This document shows positions 10,616-22,500 of a stretch of 64,000 nucleotides of DNA, piece by piece. Source of the stretch: Clavaria fumosa (Eukaryota > Basidiomycota > Agaricomycetes > Agaricales > Clavariaceae); NCBI GenBank assembly GCA_951802425.1, contig OX637806.1, forward strand, positions 1,674,001 through 1,738,000, in the 5' to 3' direction. Both the position numbers and the translations under genes were made by a program. Below the pieces are notes generated by a model that saw only the letters and a program-made list of their open reading frames with translations, was not told where the DNA came from and did not search any database. The stretch's first letter is position 1; each line of letters starts with the position of its first letter.

Positions 10616-13443
10616 ATGCTCCGCAAAGTGTGCAGCATTTCACGGCCCTCGTCGTATGGCTTACTTCTCAGAGTCTCAGGGTTGCTTCCTTCGCATGGCC
10701 GTACGTCTTTAGGTTTTTCCTGACCTCTCCGAAAGCTGGTTCGATGACTAGTGGGTCGCAGCGCGTAGAAACATCTCCTCTTCATCGCCAAAGCGAGCAG
10801 ACGTCACCCTAACAATTGACGGGAAAGTGGTCACCGTCCCTCAGGGTTCGTCTCCTTACTCCGATTCGCGCACCTGGGTGTCACCATTTGTCTGAACGGC
10901 AGGTTCTGCATTGATTCAAGCATGTGAAGCTGCAGGATCACCGATACCACGGTATTTCTTCTATCCATAAGCATGTTTTTATCATCCTCAAAACAAAAAG
11001 ATTCTGCTACCATGATCGGTGGGTCACATCACGTCCCCAGCGTGCGTACGTTTAGTCTGCTTGCCGTGTAGGCTAGCTATCGCTGGAAATTGTCGGTAAG
11101 TAGCGTCTTCTCAATAGAATGGGACATGGCCCTGATCTCCTCATGTCAAAGTATGTGTTTGGTGGAGGTTGAAAGATCCCCCAAACCAATCGCATCCTGG
11201 TCGGTGGTCTCGACCTTCCTCTTTCTTTCGTCATAGTTAATCCTTCTCGACCATAGCGCCGCCCCTGCAATGCCAGGGTCAAAGGTTTATACGAACAGTC
11301 CCCTGGTTCACGAGGCTCGGCGAGTTTCTTTATACCCTCTACCTAGTGTATGTATGTAAATGCTGATGCCATACGACCAGGGAAGGGGTTATGGAGTTCC
11401 TGCTTGCCAACCACCCTCTCGATTGCCCTATTTGTGATCAGGGTGGCGAATGCGACTTGCAAGATCAATCAATGCGGTATGGATCCGACCGAACCAGGTA
11501 CCATGAGATCGCGGGAAAGCGTGCAGTCGAGAACAAAGACCTTGGTCCTATCGTCAAGACTTCCATGAACCGCTGTATCCAATGCACTCGCTGTGTTCGG
11601 TTTGCCAATGAGGTCGCAGGAGTTGAGGACCTGGGAACAACCGGCCGAGGGAATGACTTGCAAATCGGGATGTATGTTGAGAAGATGATGAATTCGGAAC
11701 TTTCCGGAAATATCATCGACCTCTGTCCCGTGGGCGCACTTACCAGCAAACCGTACGCGTTCCATGCACGTCCATGGGAGTTAAAGAACACTGAGTCGAT
11801 TGACCCACTTGATGCCGTCGGCTCAAACATTCGCGTTGATTCCCGTGGCGTGCAAGTCATGCGCGTCCAGCCACGGACCAACGACGATGTAAATGAGGAG
11901 TGGATCAACGACAAGACTAGATACGCTTATGATGGCCTGAAGTTCCAGCGTCTGACGGTGCCGCTCATCAAACAGGGCGGCAGGTTCACCTCTGCTTCGT
12001 GGGAACAAGTCTTGACAACTATATCCAACGGGCTGCTCTCCTCCGGTGCGAAAGGCGACGAGATCCAAGCAGTCGCCGGCCATCTTGCAGACACTGAGGC
12101 TCTTGTCGCCCTCAAGGACCTCATGAACAGGCTCGGCTCAGACAATCTCGCCCTTGATCACCCCGGCGGTCATGCAGCTCCCGCGCACGGAGTTGATGTG
12201 CGATCAAACTATCTATTCAATTGCACCATACCTGGCATCGAGGAGGCCGACGCTATACTTCTTGTTGGAACGAATCCTCGCCACGAAGCGGCTGTACTCA
12301 ATTCACGCATCCGAAAACGCTGGATACACACTGAATTAGAAGTCGGGTTTATCGGCGAACGCGTCGATACCACCTACGGCTATGACTACCTTGGTAACGA
12401 CGCCAAGGCTCTTGCTGCTTTTGTCTCTAGTAAATCCAGGTTCTCGGCCAAGTTCAAGTCTGCGAAAAAGCCTTTGATCATTGTCGGGAGTGCCTTGGTG
12501 GAACACCCAGATGGTGCTGCGATCTATAATACACTTGCTCAATATGTGCTAGCCAACAGGGCTAGCCTATGCACCTCAAATTGGCACGGACTGACTATTT
12601 TACAACGGGTGCGCGCCTGCCATTTGGACCACTCTGAATGGCAAACCTGATAGACATCCAATGCAGGCTGCATCCCGTCCTGCCGCCTATGATATCGGTT
12701 TCGTTCCTTCGAAGAAAGCGTCGCAAACAACTCCTAAATTCATTTATCTTCTCAACGCGGACGAAATCGATCCGACGTCTATACCTCAGAGCGCATTTGT
12801 TGTATACCAAGGCCACCACGGTGACCTTGGCGCGCAATTGGCAGACGTCTGTTTGCCTGGTTCCGCCTACACTGAGAAGTCAACTACTTGGATGAACATC
12901 GAAGGTCGTGCGCAGTTGGGCAGGGCAGCAGTACCCCCTCCGGGCGCCTCGCGCGAGGACTGGAAGATCATCCGGTATCGAAAATTATTTCTAACATCTA
13001 CACCCCACAGATTGCTCACTCAAATATCTTTTTCAAGGGCACTATCTGAGGTCATGGGCTGCCAACTCCCATATGACGACGTGCTCAGTCTGCGCGATCG
13101 GATGTGGGAGATCTCGCCTGCGCTTGTGCGCCATGATAAGACAGAGCCCACATCTGCCGACGTCGCGCTAGCGGGTCTGCAAACTCTTGTTGCGCGGACT
13201 TCTGCTGCGCGAGCGTCCGGCACCCCCTTGCGCAACCCGATAGCGAATTTTTACCAGACGGACCCCATCTCTCGCGCGTGAGCTTCATCTCGACTTTTTC
13301 TGAAAGAGAATACCTTTGGCTCACTACTGTTCTTTGCATCTAACAGGTCTATTACCATGGCGCAATGTACACGGGCCTTCGTGACTGGGGAGGAATACCT
13401 CCTGGGAAGTGGCATGGCGGACGCGGCGTTTGGCGCGGCGTGA
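10616..13443 (+). CDS. NDUFS1: NADH:ubiquinone oxidoreductase 75 kDa subunit (complex I)
   Basis: Eleven exons: 10616..10700, 10762..10845, 10903..10951, 11001..11018, 11072..11095, 11152..11199, 11257..11319, 11381..12608, 12667..12974, 13038..13277, 13347..13443; 747 aa. It is the largest matrix-arm subunit of complex I and binds three Fe-S clusters. The first exon encodes a basic, Ser-rich mitochondrial presequence ([15 protein letters not shown]). The 2Fe-2S ligands are split over tiny exons ([26 protein letters not shown]). Next come the His/Cys 4Fe-4S motif ([16 protein letters not shown]), CIQCTRC, and the molybdopterin-oxidoreductase-like domain. Exons 4 and 5 are only 18 and 24 nt. 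Intron 11320-11380 is GC-AG (GCGAGT). The C-terminus reads [18 protein letters not shown]. The nuclear bacterial name would be nuoG. Confidence 0.95.
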
Positions 13444-13842
13444 AGGTTCGTCGCACGGGGATGTCCATTAGAACTTTGAGTCCTCACAAGGGTCGGCACG
13501 GAGGAGGGTTTGGGTATAGAGATACAAGTTGGCATACGAAACAAAGCTGTCGTCGCACAAGAATCACGGGAGGCTTTCTAGCCTTTCCAGCAATTATGTT
13601 TCGCACCTCGGGGTGTTGTCTATTATATTAAATACCCAACTGCAACAATGTAGCGAAAGGAGCAAGTTCTCCGATAGGGTCTATGAACTGCAATGCGAGC
13701 GGCAAAGTTGTCAAGAATTAGAAACGATGGGTTGCGATCAAGTGATGTTACAAATGGTGTGGGGTAAATCATTGCAAGCATTTCTGGTTAATGGGTTAGA
13801 ATGCCGATTCTATGGAGAAATAAGCAATAGCGCGTCGTCACT
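13444..13842. other. Convergent intergenic region
   Basis: About 400 bp between the stop codons of NDUFS1 and the GT90 gene. The 3' UTRs must lie here; no further feature was seen. Confidence 0.4.
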
Positions 13843-16142
13843 TCATGAATGCATAGTCATGGATTGGCGGTCATCGGAAGAGAGACGCGCGTATTCCAGG
13901 CACAACCTGTAGACATAGGCTTATAACGGCCAATCGTCATTTCAAGTAGTTTCTCACTTCGTAGGAAGACATACCTTCCATATCGACGGTGCGACCAATT
14001 GTTTTTTTCCATTGCTTACCCGCTCTGGCGATTCGCCGCAGCAGTCGATCACCAAGAGGGGGAAAACCGGGTGGCGGTTGCGACGGTTCTAGTGGTTGTG
14101 GCGATTGTAGCGATGCTTCTTGTCGCGGGGATGAGTCCAGGGCGCGGAGCGCAGCGTTCGTAGGGCCTGCGAAGAAAGCATGGATGTTGTAGATTTCCTT
14201 GTATGACGACGAAAGCGGGATAAAGTGCAGCCTTCAAATGAATTTAAGAAGGTGGTCGGAACTGGTTTGCTTTAAGGTACGCACCAAGGCTCTATCCAGT
14301 CTGAAAAATACTCATGGTAGATGGTCGACTTGACGGGAACACTGTCCGAAGCCAAGAATGCCATGAAACGGCCAGAGTACGACATCCCGTCCAGGTCTAT
14401 CAGGAATTTGTATGACCAATGCTTGCCCAGTGGGACGGCGTCTCCAAAATGCAGATCCTCCTTCATCGCCTTCAAGCCCCCCGGATAGTTCTCGTCGTCA
14501 ACGGCCGTGACAAACGCCGTGTCCATGATTTCCTCGTTCAGGGCTTGGATTGGGACGTCGGCTTGTGCGTAGCGCGAGGAGGCTGGAGGATGCTCAAAGA
14601 CAACGGTTCGATTGGTATCGGATTGGTCGTTGGACATCTTCAGGAACCTGATTTAAATGAGCACTAAGAAAATTATACGAGACGGACGACGTTGACCTGT
14701 GGCGATGATAGTGTGCCGCGTAGCCCGGTGGGTGGCTGCCTCCGCCAGTCGTCGCTCCTCTCCAGAAGATCTTGGACAACTTATCCTCCCAAGGTACCTC
14801 CATATCGTCTACTTCTTTCACCTCGAGATTAACTGGGTCCCAGCCATAGGTGTATCTCGGCGTCGATCCGTAGTAGTAGTGACTGGGTATTCGAATGTCC
14901 ATAAACCCGGGCGCTTTTGCAGGCGACAAGATAGGGTACAGGGTAGGTATTGTCCGCCAATCGGAGAAGAAGTGGCCTTGGGAATACCGAGCCCACGGTG
15001 CTTGACAAAAATCCGACTTGGCCTCAGTGGTTTTGCAAAAGTGGAAGTCCCCCCCTAATTCCCTACCGTCGGAGGAGTTGGATGAGGGATCGATGAGGAG
15101 ACGTTTCGCGTCGATAGAAGATATGTCGCGAAAGGAGCTGAATAGCCGGCGAGCTGAGGAGTTGGGGTTGCAGGTTTTGCGGAAGGCTTCCCAGGTACTG
15201 CCGTCTTCCTGCCAGTCAGCTCTGAATGGGCCCCCAAGCATGCTCTCAATGCCAGCTGCGCATTCATTAGTCAAGGGTGATCAGGAGGAAGGGCTTGCAA
15301 CGGACCGGAGGAGTCTTGCAGGATGGTATCAGGGTATTGACGATGCTCCCATGGGACCAGGACGCGACCTTCTGCTTTCGCGTTGACGGGGAGATCCAAG
15401 TCGGGCAGCTGGGATACAATAAGGAAGAGCATAGAGAGAGAGGCCGTCACAGTGACGAACCGTGTGTTGGAATTTCTCCATCATCCTCACCAGGCCTTTA
15501 GACCTAGCGCTAACTTCCGGATCGACGAAACCTTTATTAATGTTGACGATCTTGGCGGCCCCTTGTCTAACGCGGACAAGGTCGATTGAGGGTAGATACC
15601 CTACCTTCATTCCAAGATAAGTAAATAATTGTGAAGAACGTAAGAGCCGCGATCACCTGCAAAGCTCTGCGACGCAGCTCTTCCCCTGATATGGCCCAGA
15701 ATGGATCCAAGTCCTCCATGAGACCGTCATACTCGTCGACCATCTTCACATGGTTTTCCTGCGCGAATTTCCACCAATCGTCAAAACCTTTAGGTGGGTC
15801 TCTACGATACCGCCGCTTGTATTCTTTGACGGCTGCGTTGTAGGTTTTACTTTGTGCTGCCAATTTCCGCCTGAAGTTGAGCTCGGCTTCTACCATTAAT
15901 TTAGCTATTGGGTGCTCAGTAACGACAGACTTGGAGACCGAAGCGTCAAGCAAGGGTGACCAGTTCATGAGGGCTCTGAACTCGTGCAGAGCGAAATGGC
16001 GGCGGGCCGCGAAGAAACCTGCTTGCATGAAAGCAATGAAGACACAGCATAGGAAGATGACACCACGATGGCGGACGACAAAACGAGGCTTAGCCGCTGG
16101 GATCATTTCCCTTGTCGCCTCGAGGTCGCCGTCGAGGAGCAT
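13843..16142 (-). CDS. CAP10-like glycosyltransferase (GT90, putative xylosyltransferase)
   Basis: Model: complement(13843..13919, 13975..14231, 14285..14647, 14697..15255, 15306..15408, 15461..15604, 15657..16142), 662 aa. The start is the ATG at 16142, which puts a single membrane anchor at residues about 27-48 (GVIFLCCVFIAFMQAGFFA), so a type II Golgi enzyme. The lumenal domain shows GT90/CAP10 blocks: KIFWRGATTGGGSHPPGY, YKFLIDLDGMSYSGRFMAFL, then SDWIEPWLHFIP, SYKEIYNIHAFFAGP and C-terminal DMEAYVYRLCLEYARL. In Cryptococcus, Cap10 is needed for capsule and relatives add beta-1,2-xylose. Donor and substrate here are inference. The last exon is fixed by AYVYRLCLEYAR, which needs the acceptor at 13920. 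Confidence 0.9.
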
Positions 16143-16539
16143 ACGCGATGACACGAGCGAGAAATTCTAATGCGTTCGGTTCTTGGGGTGGAGGGAGAAG
16201 CACAGGTAAAGCGCGCGCGTGGAAATATAGATTCCTATATTTGGTAAAATAACGTGATCAACTACGAGGCTGTGACAGAATAATGTCACATCTTCACATC
16301 TTGACGTGGCGGGACATGGCGGTGGTGACAATTGATCCGCGTGCGACGCTTCGGATGTTATTGTGCTACTGTATTACGTAAAATATGCGACTGCGCTATT
16401 ACAGTAAATTACATAATTACATTCAAGTTATTGTCCATTCTAAGCACGTGATGCTTTCCAAATATGGCTCTACAGTTGCCTCTGCGTTGCTCCGCCATCG
16501 CAGTCACCCAAACTATCGTCACCGTGCGCAGGCTCGCTC

Positions 16540-19182
16540 ATGTCTCCGACAGCTCAGGAGGCTGCCCGCGGCTCGTCTAATGCGTTGCCCGCTTCTCAAC
16601 CTCGGCGGGCTATCCACCGTCGACCTGCCACCATTGCGGAACTCGCGGAACACTCGCGGGATGTCGCCTGGGACCCGACCCTCAGTCTGAAGCACTGGCT
16701 AAAGACAGCAGAAAAGCACAGGAACTCAGGCTATGCCTACATCGAAAGCGGTAATCTAGAGGCAGGCTTTGTTGCGCTAGCTAGAGCAGCCACCATCGTC
16801 ACTGAGAAGATCCCGATGCACCGGGATTATCTTGCTCTCTTGAACGCCTCTATGCGGAAAAATCTCGGCAATGTACGTCAATGAGACGCCTTATTTATCG
16901 AGCTTGAAATGCCTGGATTGACTGCCAACGGCCTTGCAGTCCCATCCAGTGCTTCTTCATCTTTATATTGCTGATCTAACCTTCCTCCCTAGAACGGACA
17001 AGAGATTCTCGACAAACTCGGTCAAGTCAAGGCACGCTTGATTGACATGTTCGAAAGATGGGCCTCTCAGCACCAAGAAGAAGCCGCTCTTGTGATTGCA
17101 GGCGTTGCTCCTCCACCTGCCAGTGCGGGGCCGACCTATTCGCGATCGCAGGACGACGAACGGCGCGGGGAAGACGAGAGAGGCCGGAGAGGGCAAGAGC
17201 AGCTTCTCATAGAACAGACAGTCCCACATGCTCTAGCCGCGGCGAATAGACAAGTCCTGACTCAGCGATCCGCGCGAAACGTAGGCGAAGAAAACGCAGA
17301 GAAGCTTCGTCAAGCCATGGAGTCCGTACGGCTAGCCGCCGACGGGACATCTGGGCCATCTTCCGCGATGCAGATGACAAAGAGGTACAACGCAGTGGAC
17401 TACGCTAGTCCCAGTGGCGCTACTATACAAACACAGGATGAGTTCGTCCGACAACAAGAAAAGCGGCGTGGAGAGGATATGGCTGGGCGGAGAGGTGAAG
17501 AGAGACGCAGGCAGGAACATGATGACATCTCCCGCAGACAGCAAGAGGCAGACGCGGCGGTGCGTACCGCCCGATATCCGTATCAGTCCCAGAGTCTTCA
17601 GCAATTTCCCGCACCTGCTCCCGCCACGTCTACAAGTGCACCGACCACCTCTTTGTATGACCCGAGTCCCCGCACATTGCTCATGCCGCTTGAGAGCCCT
17701 ACGCGTGACGACGTGAGCGACTCCGAGAGCTTCAAGCCGTCCAAATACCAGGACAACAATGACCACCGTGTCAACCGAAAGTAAGTTCCACACGGGTGTC
17801 GTGTCATCACCCATTTGCCTTCCTCACAAAGTTATTCTGTGCCAGTGTATATCCGCCACCCATCACGACGACGTCACCCCCGCCGCCAGATGGAAAGATT
17901 GTGTACCCGATGCTTATGACGAAGCATCAAAGGATGCAGGGTTATGCCCCTTCTCTCGCCTCCATGTTTAATGGCAGCATGAGGGCGCCTAACGTTCCCC
18001 CTTCTTTACTCTTCGTATCAGAGTCGGCGGGCTCATCCTCGACCTCTTCTTTTCTCTATCCCTCGAGCGCGCTCCCAAAGCCCTCCGTCACACCGCAGTA
18101 CGGCGGCTCCTCGCAGCCACACTCGCAATGGTCCTCTGCCCAGCAGCAGCAACTACAACAACAACAACAACAACGACAGCAACAGCAGCAACAGCTACAA
18201 CAGCAACAGCAGCAACAGCTACAACAGCAACAACTACAGCAACAGCAACAGCAACGACAACCCCCGCCCCAAGCCACCCCCGCTCCTCCAGGCGCGTTCC
18301 CGTCGCGTCCCGCCCCACCTCCAGACAACGGCGCCGACCCGCTCGACAGCCGCATCACGCGCTCGGCGTCGAGGGGCGACCCCGTCTCGCACGACCTCAA
18401 GCCCGTGACGCTCCCGCGCGACTGCCTCCCGCGCTTCCTGTCCATCGCCGCGCTCAACACCGCGCAGAACCGCGAGACGTGCGGCCTGCTCCTCGGCAAA
18501 GACAAGGGGCGCAAGTACGTCGTCACGACGCTGCTGATCCCGAAGCAGCACTCCACCAGCGATACGTGTACGATGGACGAGGAGGAGCTCGTCATGCAGT
18601 TCACGGAGGGGCGGAATCTGATTACCCTTGGATGGGTACGTTGACCCCTGACCCCCGGTTGTTCTTGTTGGCTCTGAAGTGACGTGAATGTCTTGTGTCC
18701 AGATCCATACCCACCCTTCGCAATCCTGTATGTCCTGAAAATTCACACATCCGCACACAGGTGGTGGCTCACGCCGTGCAACAAACAGGTTTCATGTCAT
18801 CTGTGGATCTGCACACGCACTCCGGCTTCCAACGGATGCTCCCAGAGTCCTTCGCAGTGGTGTGCGCTCCAAAGTCGACACCGAAGTCAGCCCTCCCTCC
18901 CCCCCTTACGCTGATCTCAACTGAATCCCTCTCCCAGTTTCGGCGTCTTCCGCTTGACGGACCCACCAGGCCTACAGACGATCCTGGAGTGCACCGTCAA
19001 GGACGCGTTCCACCCACATCCAGATCGGCCTATCTACACGGTACGTCTTGAAACAATGACACTCCTCCCGACTCAGTCGTCTGACGACCAACCCCCAATA
19101 TGGTGATCATTTGACGCAGGACGCCGATAAAGGCCACGTGACGATGAAAGATGCTCCTTTGGAGATTGTAGACCTGCGCTGA
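16540..19182 (+). CDS. AMSH/STAMBP-like JAMM deubiquitinase
   Basis: Exons 16540..16872, 16993..17780, 17846..18635, 18703..18727, 18789..18885, 18938..19040, 19120..19182 give 732 aa. AMSH-type metalloproteases cut K63-linked ubiquitin chains on endosomal ESCRT cargo. The N-terminal 150 residues resemble the USP8-dimerisation/MIT-like helical domain ([20 protein letters not shown]). Then come a charged coiled-coil stretch, a polyQ tract and the JAMM domain. The zinc motif HxHx7SxxD is exact: His639, His641, Ser649, Asp652, assembled across a 25-nt exon. ETCGLLLGK and [13 protein letters not shown] are also typical. Two in-frame donors are possible for exon 5 (18874 or 18886); the second keeps the family-like KSTP loop and is preferred. 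Confidence 0.92.
18141..18260 (+). repeat. CAG/CAA repeat encoding polyglutamine
   Basis: About 120 bp of CAG and CAA triplets with occasional CTA and CGA, encoding a Q-rich tract in the AMSH-like protein between its disordered linker and the JAMM domain. Interruptions make it an impure repeat. Confidence 0.9.
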
Positions 19183-19584
19183 GGCGTACATATCAACTGA
19201 CAAATTTGTATATCCCCCTTACCCACCTTGACATTGGAACAATACATTACAGAAGAAAAAAAACAAACGCTATCTATTATGGCCACACTTTCGAACAGTG
19301 TGAAAAGGCGCCTCAGGTTGCTCCCGCAAATAATAATTGTAACACAATCTATTTGGTGTCTTGATTGTAAATGAGATATGAAGTACATTGTTTTAGTTGT
19401 TTGGGTAGGTGAACAGCGAAGGCAACGAAAGGATATGACAAAGTTGGTGTCACAAACAAGAGAGTTGTAAGTTTTGCGGATTATCTGATCCGTCGAAGGG
19501 AGAGAGAAAACGAAGGAGGTTTGCTGGCAAGAAACACTTGCCAAGCATCCAAAAAAGAAAGGAGGGATCCCCGTATGGGACCCC
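19183..19584. other. Convergent intergenic region
   Basis: About 400 bp between the AMSH-like stop and the STE6-like stop. AT-rich, no feature seen beyond presumed 3' UTRs. Confidence 0.4.
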
Positions 19585-22500
19585 TCAGTCAAGGGACCAT
19601 TCGCCCGCCCTCGCGAGCGCCGCGAACACGCCCCCCTCCCGCTCCACAAGCGCGTCATACGCGCCCTCCTCCACAACCGCACCCCCACTAACCACCACAA
19701 TCCGGTCACACAGCCGCATCACCGCCAGCTTGTGCGTCACCACCACCGTCGTGTTCTGGCCCCCTTTCGCTCGCCCAATCGTCTCCATCACCGCCGCTTC
19801 GTTTGCCCCGTCCAGCGCAGACGTGCACTCGTCCAGCACCAGTATGCGGCCCTCCCGCGCCAGCGCACGCGCAATCTGCAGCCGCTGCGCCTGCCCGCCC
19901 GAGATCAGCGCCGCGTTCTCCCCCACGAGCGTGTCGTACCCGCGCGGCAGGCCCATCACAAATTCATGCACGTTCGCCGCCTCCGCCGCGCGCTGCACCA
20001 CACCCGCCACGTCCTCCGCCTTCTCGCGCTCGACGCGCCCGTACAAGATGTTCTCCGTGATCGTCGCGTCGAAAAGGTGCGGGTTCTGGCTGACCACCGC
20101 CACGTTCTCGCGCAGGTACCGCACGTCCATCTCGCGCGTGTCCGTGCCTCCGACCGTCACTGTCCCAGACGCAGGCTCGTACAACCGCTGCAGCATCGCT
20201 GCGACCGTCGACTTGCCCGACCCCGACGCGCCCACGATAGCAACACACTCGCCCTCTGCGATTGACAGCGACACGTTCTTGAGTACCGGGACTTCAGGCC
20301 GTTGCGGGTACGCAAAGCACACGTCGTTGAATGTCACCGTGCCATTCAGCGGCGGCCGCAGACTCCCGCGGGACTCTTCCGTGTCTTCCGAGAGCTTGGT
20401 CAGCGCGTGGAGCTCCCGCGTCGCCAGCACAGACTTGGCAATTTTCTCGGCTGCGTTGAAGTGGGTTCAGCAACTTTCACAGGCCAAGAAGAAAAGAAAA
20501 CTCACTGAAAACCATGAGCTGCGACCCTATCGTCACCGTAAACACGACCAAGTTCAGCACCTCCACCATCTGGAGGTACGTATAGCTCCCCTTCACAATG
20601 AGCACCGCGCCAACGTAGAACAGGAGCGCCTCCGCGAGGAAGATGAGCGCGTTCGTCACGCCAAACGCGCTCCCCTCAAACAGTGCCCCGCGGATCCCCT
20701 GGCGCAGCGCCCGATCGTTCGCCGCCTCAAACTGCGCGTCAAACACGCGCTCCAGGCCCATCGCGCGGATACCCCGGATGTTCGAGATGATCTGCAACAG
20801 AAGCAACGTCATCATTAATCCCAACAACCGACCTCCACGAAACTCACCTCATAGTACCCCTTAACCACGTCCATCCGCGCCTGCTTGTTCCGCGCCTGCG
20901 TCCGCCCCGCCAGGCCCGTCAGCCCGGCCATCACCACCGCAAACACCGGCGCCACCGCCAGGCCCGCCAGCGTCAACTGCCACCCGCGCACGAGCGCCCA
21001 CACCAGCCCCACCCCCAGCATCGTCATGACCATCACGCACTGGCCGACCACAACCCCGATTAAGCTTCGCGCGTCGTCCCCGTCCTTCACCAGCAGCTGT
21101 ACCAGAGACGGCGCCGCGTGCGCCGTCTCGTCGAACCACCGCTTGTCCTGCGCCAGCACGCGCGCGAATGCCCGTTCCCGCAGACGCGTCACCCACGCCA
21201 TCGCGCCCGTTTCCATGATGAAGTATTTCAGCCCGAGAAACAGGCCGTCCGCCGCCGCTGTCCCGAGCACCGCGACCCCGAACATGTTGATCACCTTCGT
21301 GTGCGTCGCCCCAATCGACACCTCGAACAGCAGCCGCGAGAGCAGGAACGAGAACAATGGCGTCATCGTCCCGCTCAGCACGCACACCACCAGCCCGAGT
21401 GCCACCAGCGGCTTGTGCGGCACGCCTGGGTACACCTCCCACATGAGCCGCCAGAACGAGATCGGCGCGTCGCCCTTCTTGTTGTTGTCGCCGTCCGCAG
21501 GGGCATCGCCGCCCTCCGTCTTCGACTTGGCTCCAGCAGAGGCAATAGTGACCGCCCTCGCCTCGTCCCACCGCATACGCATCTTCTTCGCGCCGCGCAC
21601 CTCAGTAGCGAGGTTCCCGCTCCTCGTCAGGTTCCACTTCTCATCTTCAAACGCGACGTCCTCCTTGACCAGCACGTCGTCGTCGTCCTCCTTGACCAGC
21701 ACGTCGTCGTCGTCCTCCTTGACCAGCACGTCGTCGTCGTCCTCCTTGACGAGGGTATCCCGCGATGACCCAAACGGCGACGTAAACGGCACAGCGACCA
21801 CCTCCCACCCCAGCGCATGCGCATGCGCAAACGGACTACTCGGCTCGCACGGCAAGCTGAACCGCCGCATCGACGTCGGCGTCCCCATGGCCTCCGCCGA
21901 AGTGGGCAGCACATGCGCTGGCTCCGGAAGCGTAACGAACACGCTAGATGGCCGTCTCTGCACCACCAGCTGCCCCTGCCCCAGCGATTCCTCCTGGCGC
22001 GAGAACCCATGTCCGGGTACGGGTCCCCCACCCGCCTCCAACCTCCCAGGCCACACACTATCCGTGACGCCGCCACTCGGCCCCGTAAGTCGGGCGATCG
22101 CCTCAAACATCCACCCCGACGTAGGCGACATCGGCCGAATGAACATGCCCGCCCCAGGCCCAGGCGTCTCCGCCCTCTCCCGCTCCTGCTCTTCCAACAC
22201 CTCCTCCAACGCCTCCCCGACAACGTCCTCCACGGCAGCCTCAATCACCTTCTCCGGCAGAAAACCACCCATCGTCCCCTGCTCCCGCACCATTTCTCCA
22301 AAAGCGCCAGTCCCCGTCTCGAGGTCCGCGCGGTAGCCCTGCTCGACGATCTCCCCATCCTTCAGGACATATACGAAGTCGCTAGCGGTGATCTGCGACA
22401 GGTCGTGCGTGATCACGACCGTTGTCTTGTTCCGCCGCGAATGCTTGAGCGCCTCGAACACCAGCAGGCGCGACGTCGCGTCCAGCGCTGAAGTTGCCTC

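Noticed and set aside
20885..22336. 483-aa plus-strand open frame opposite the STE6-like gene
   Set aside because: Shadow frame caused by high GC at third positions. The minus strand carries clear ABC transporter motifs and consistent splicing.
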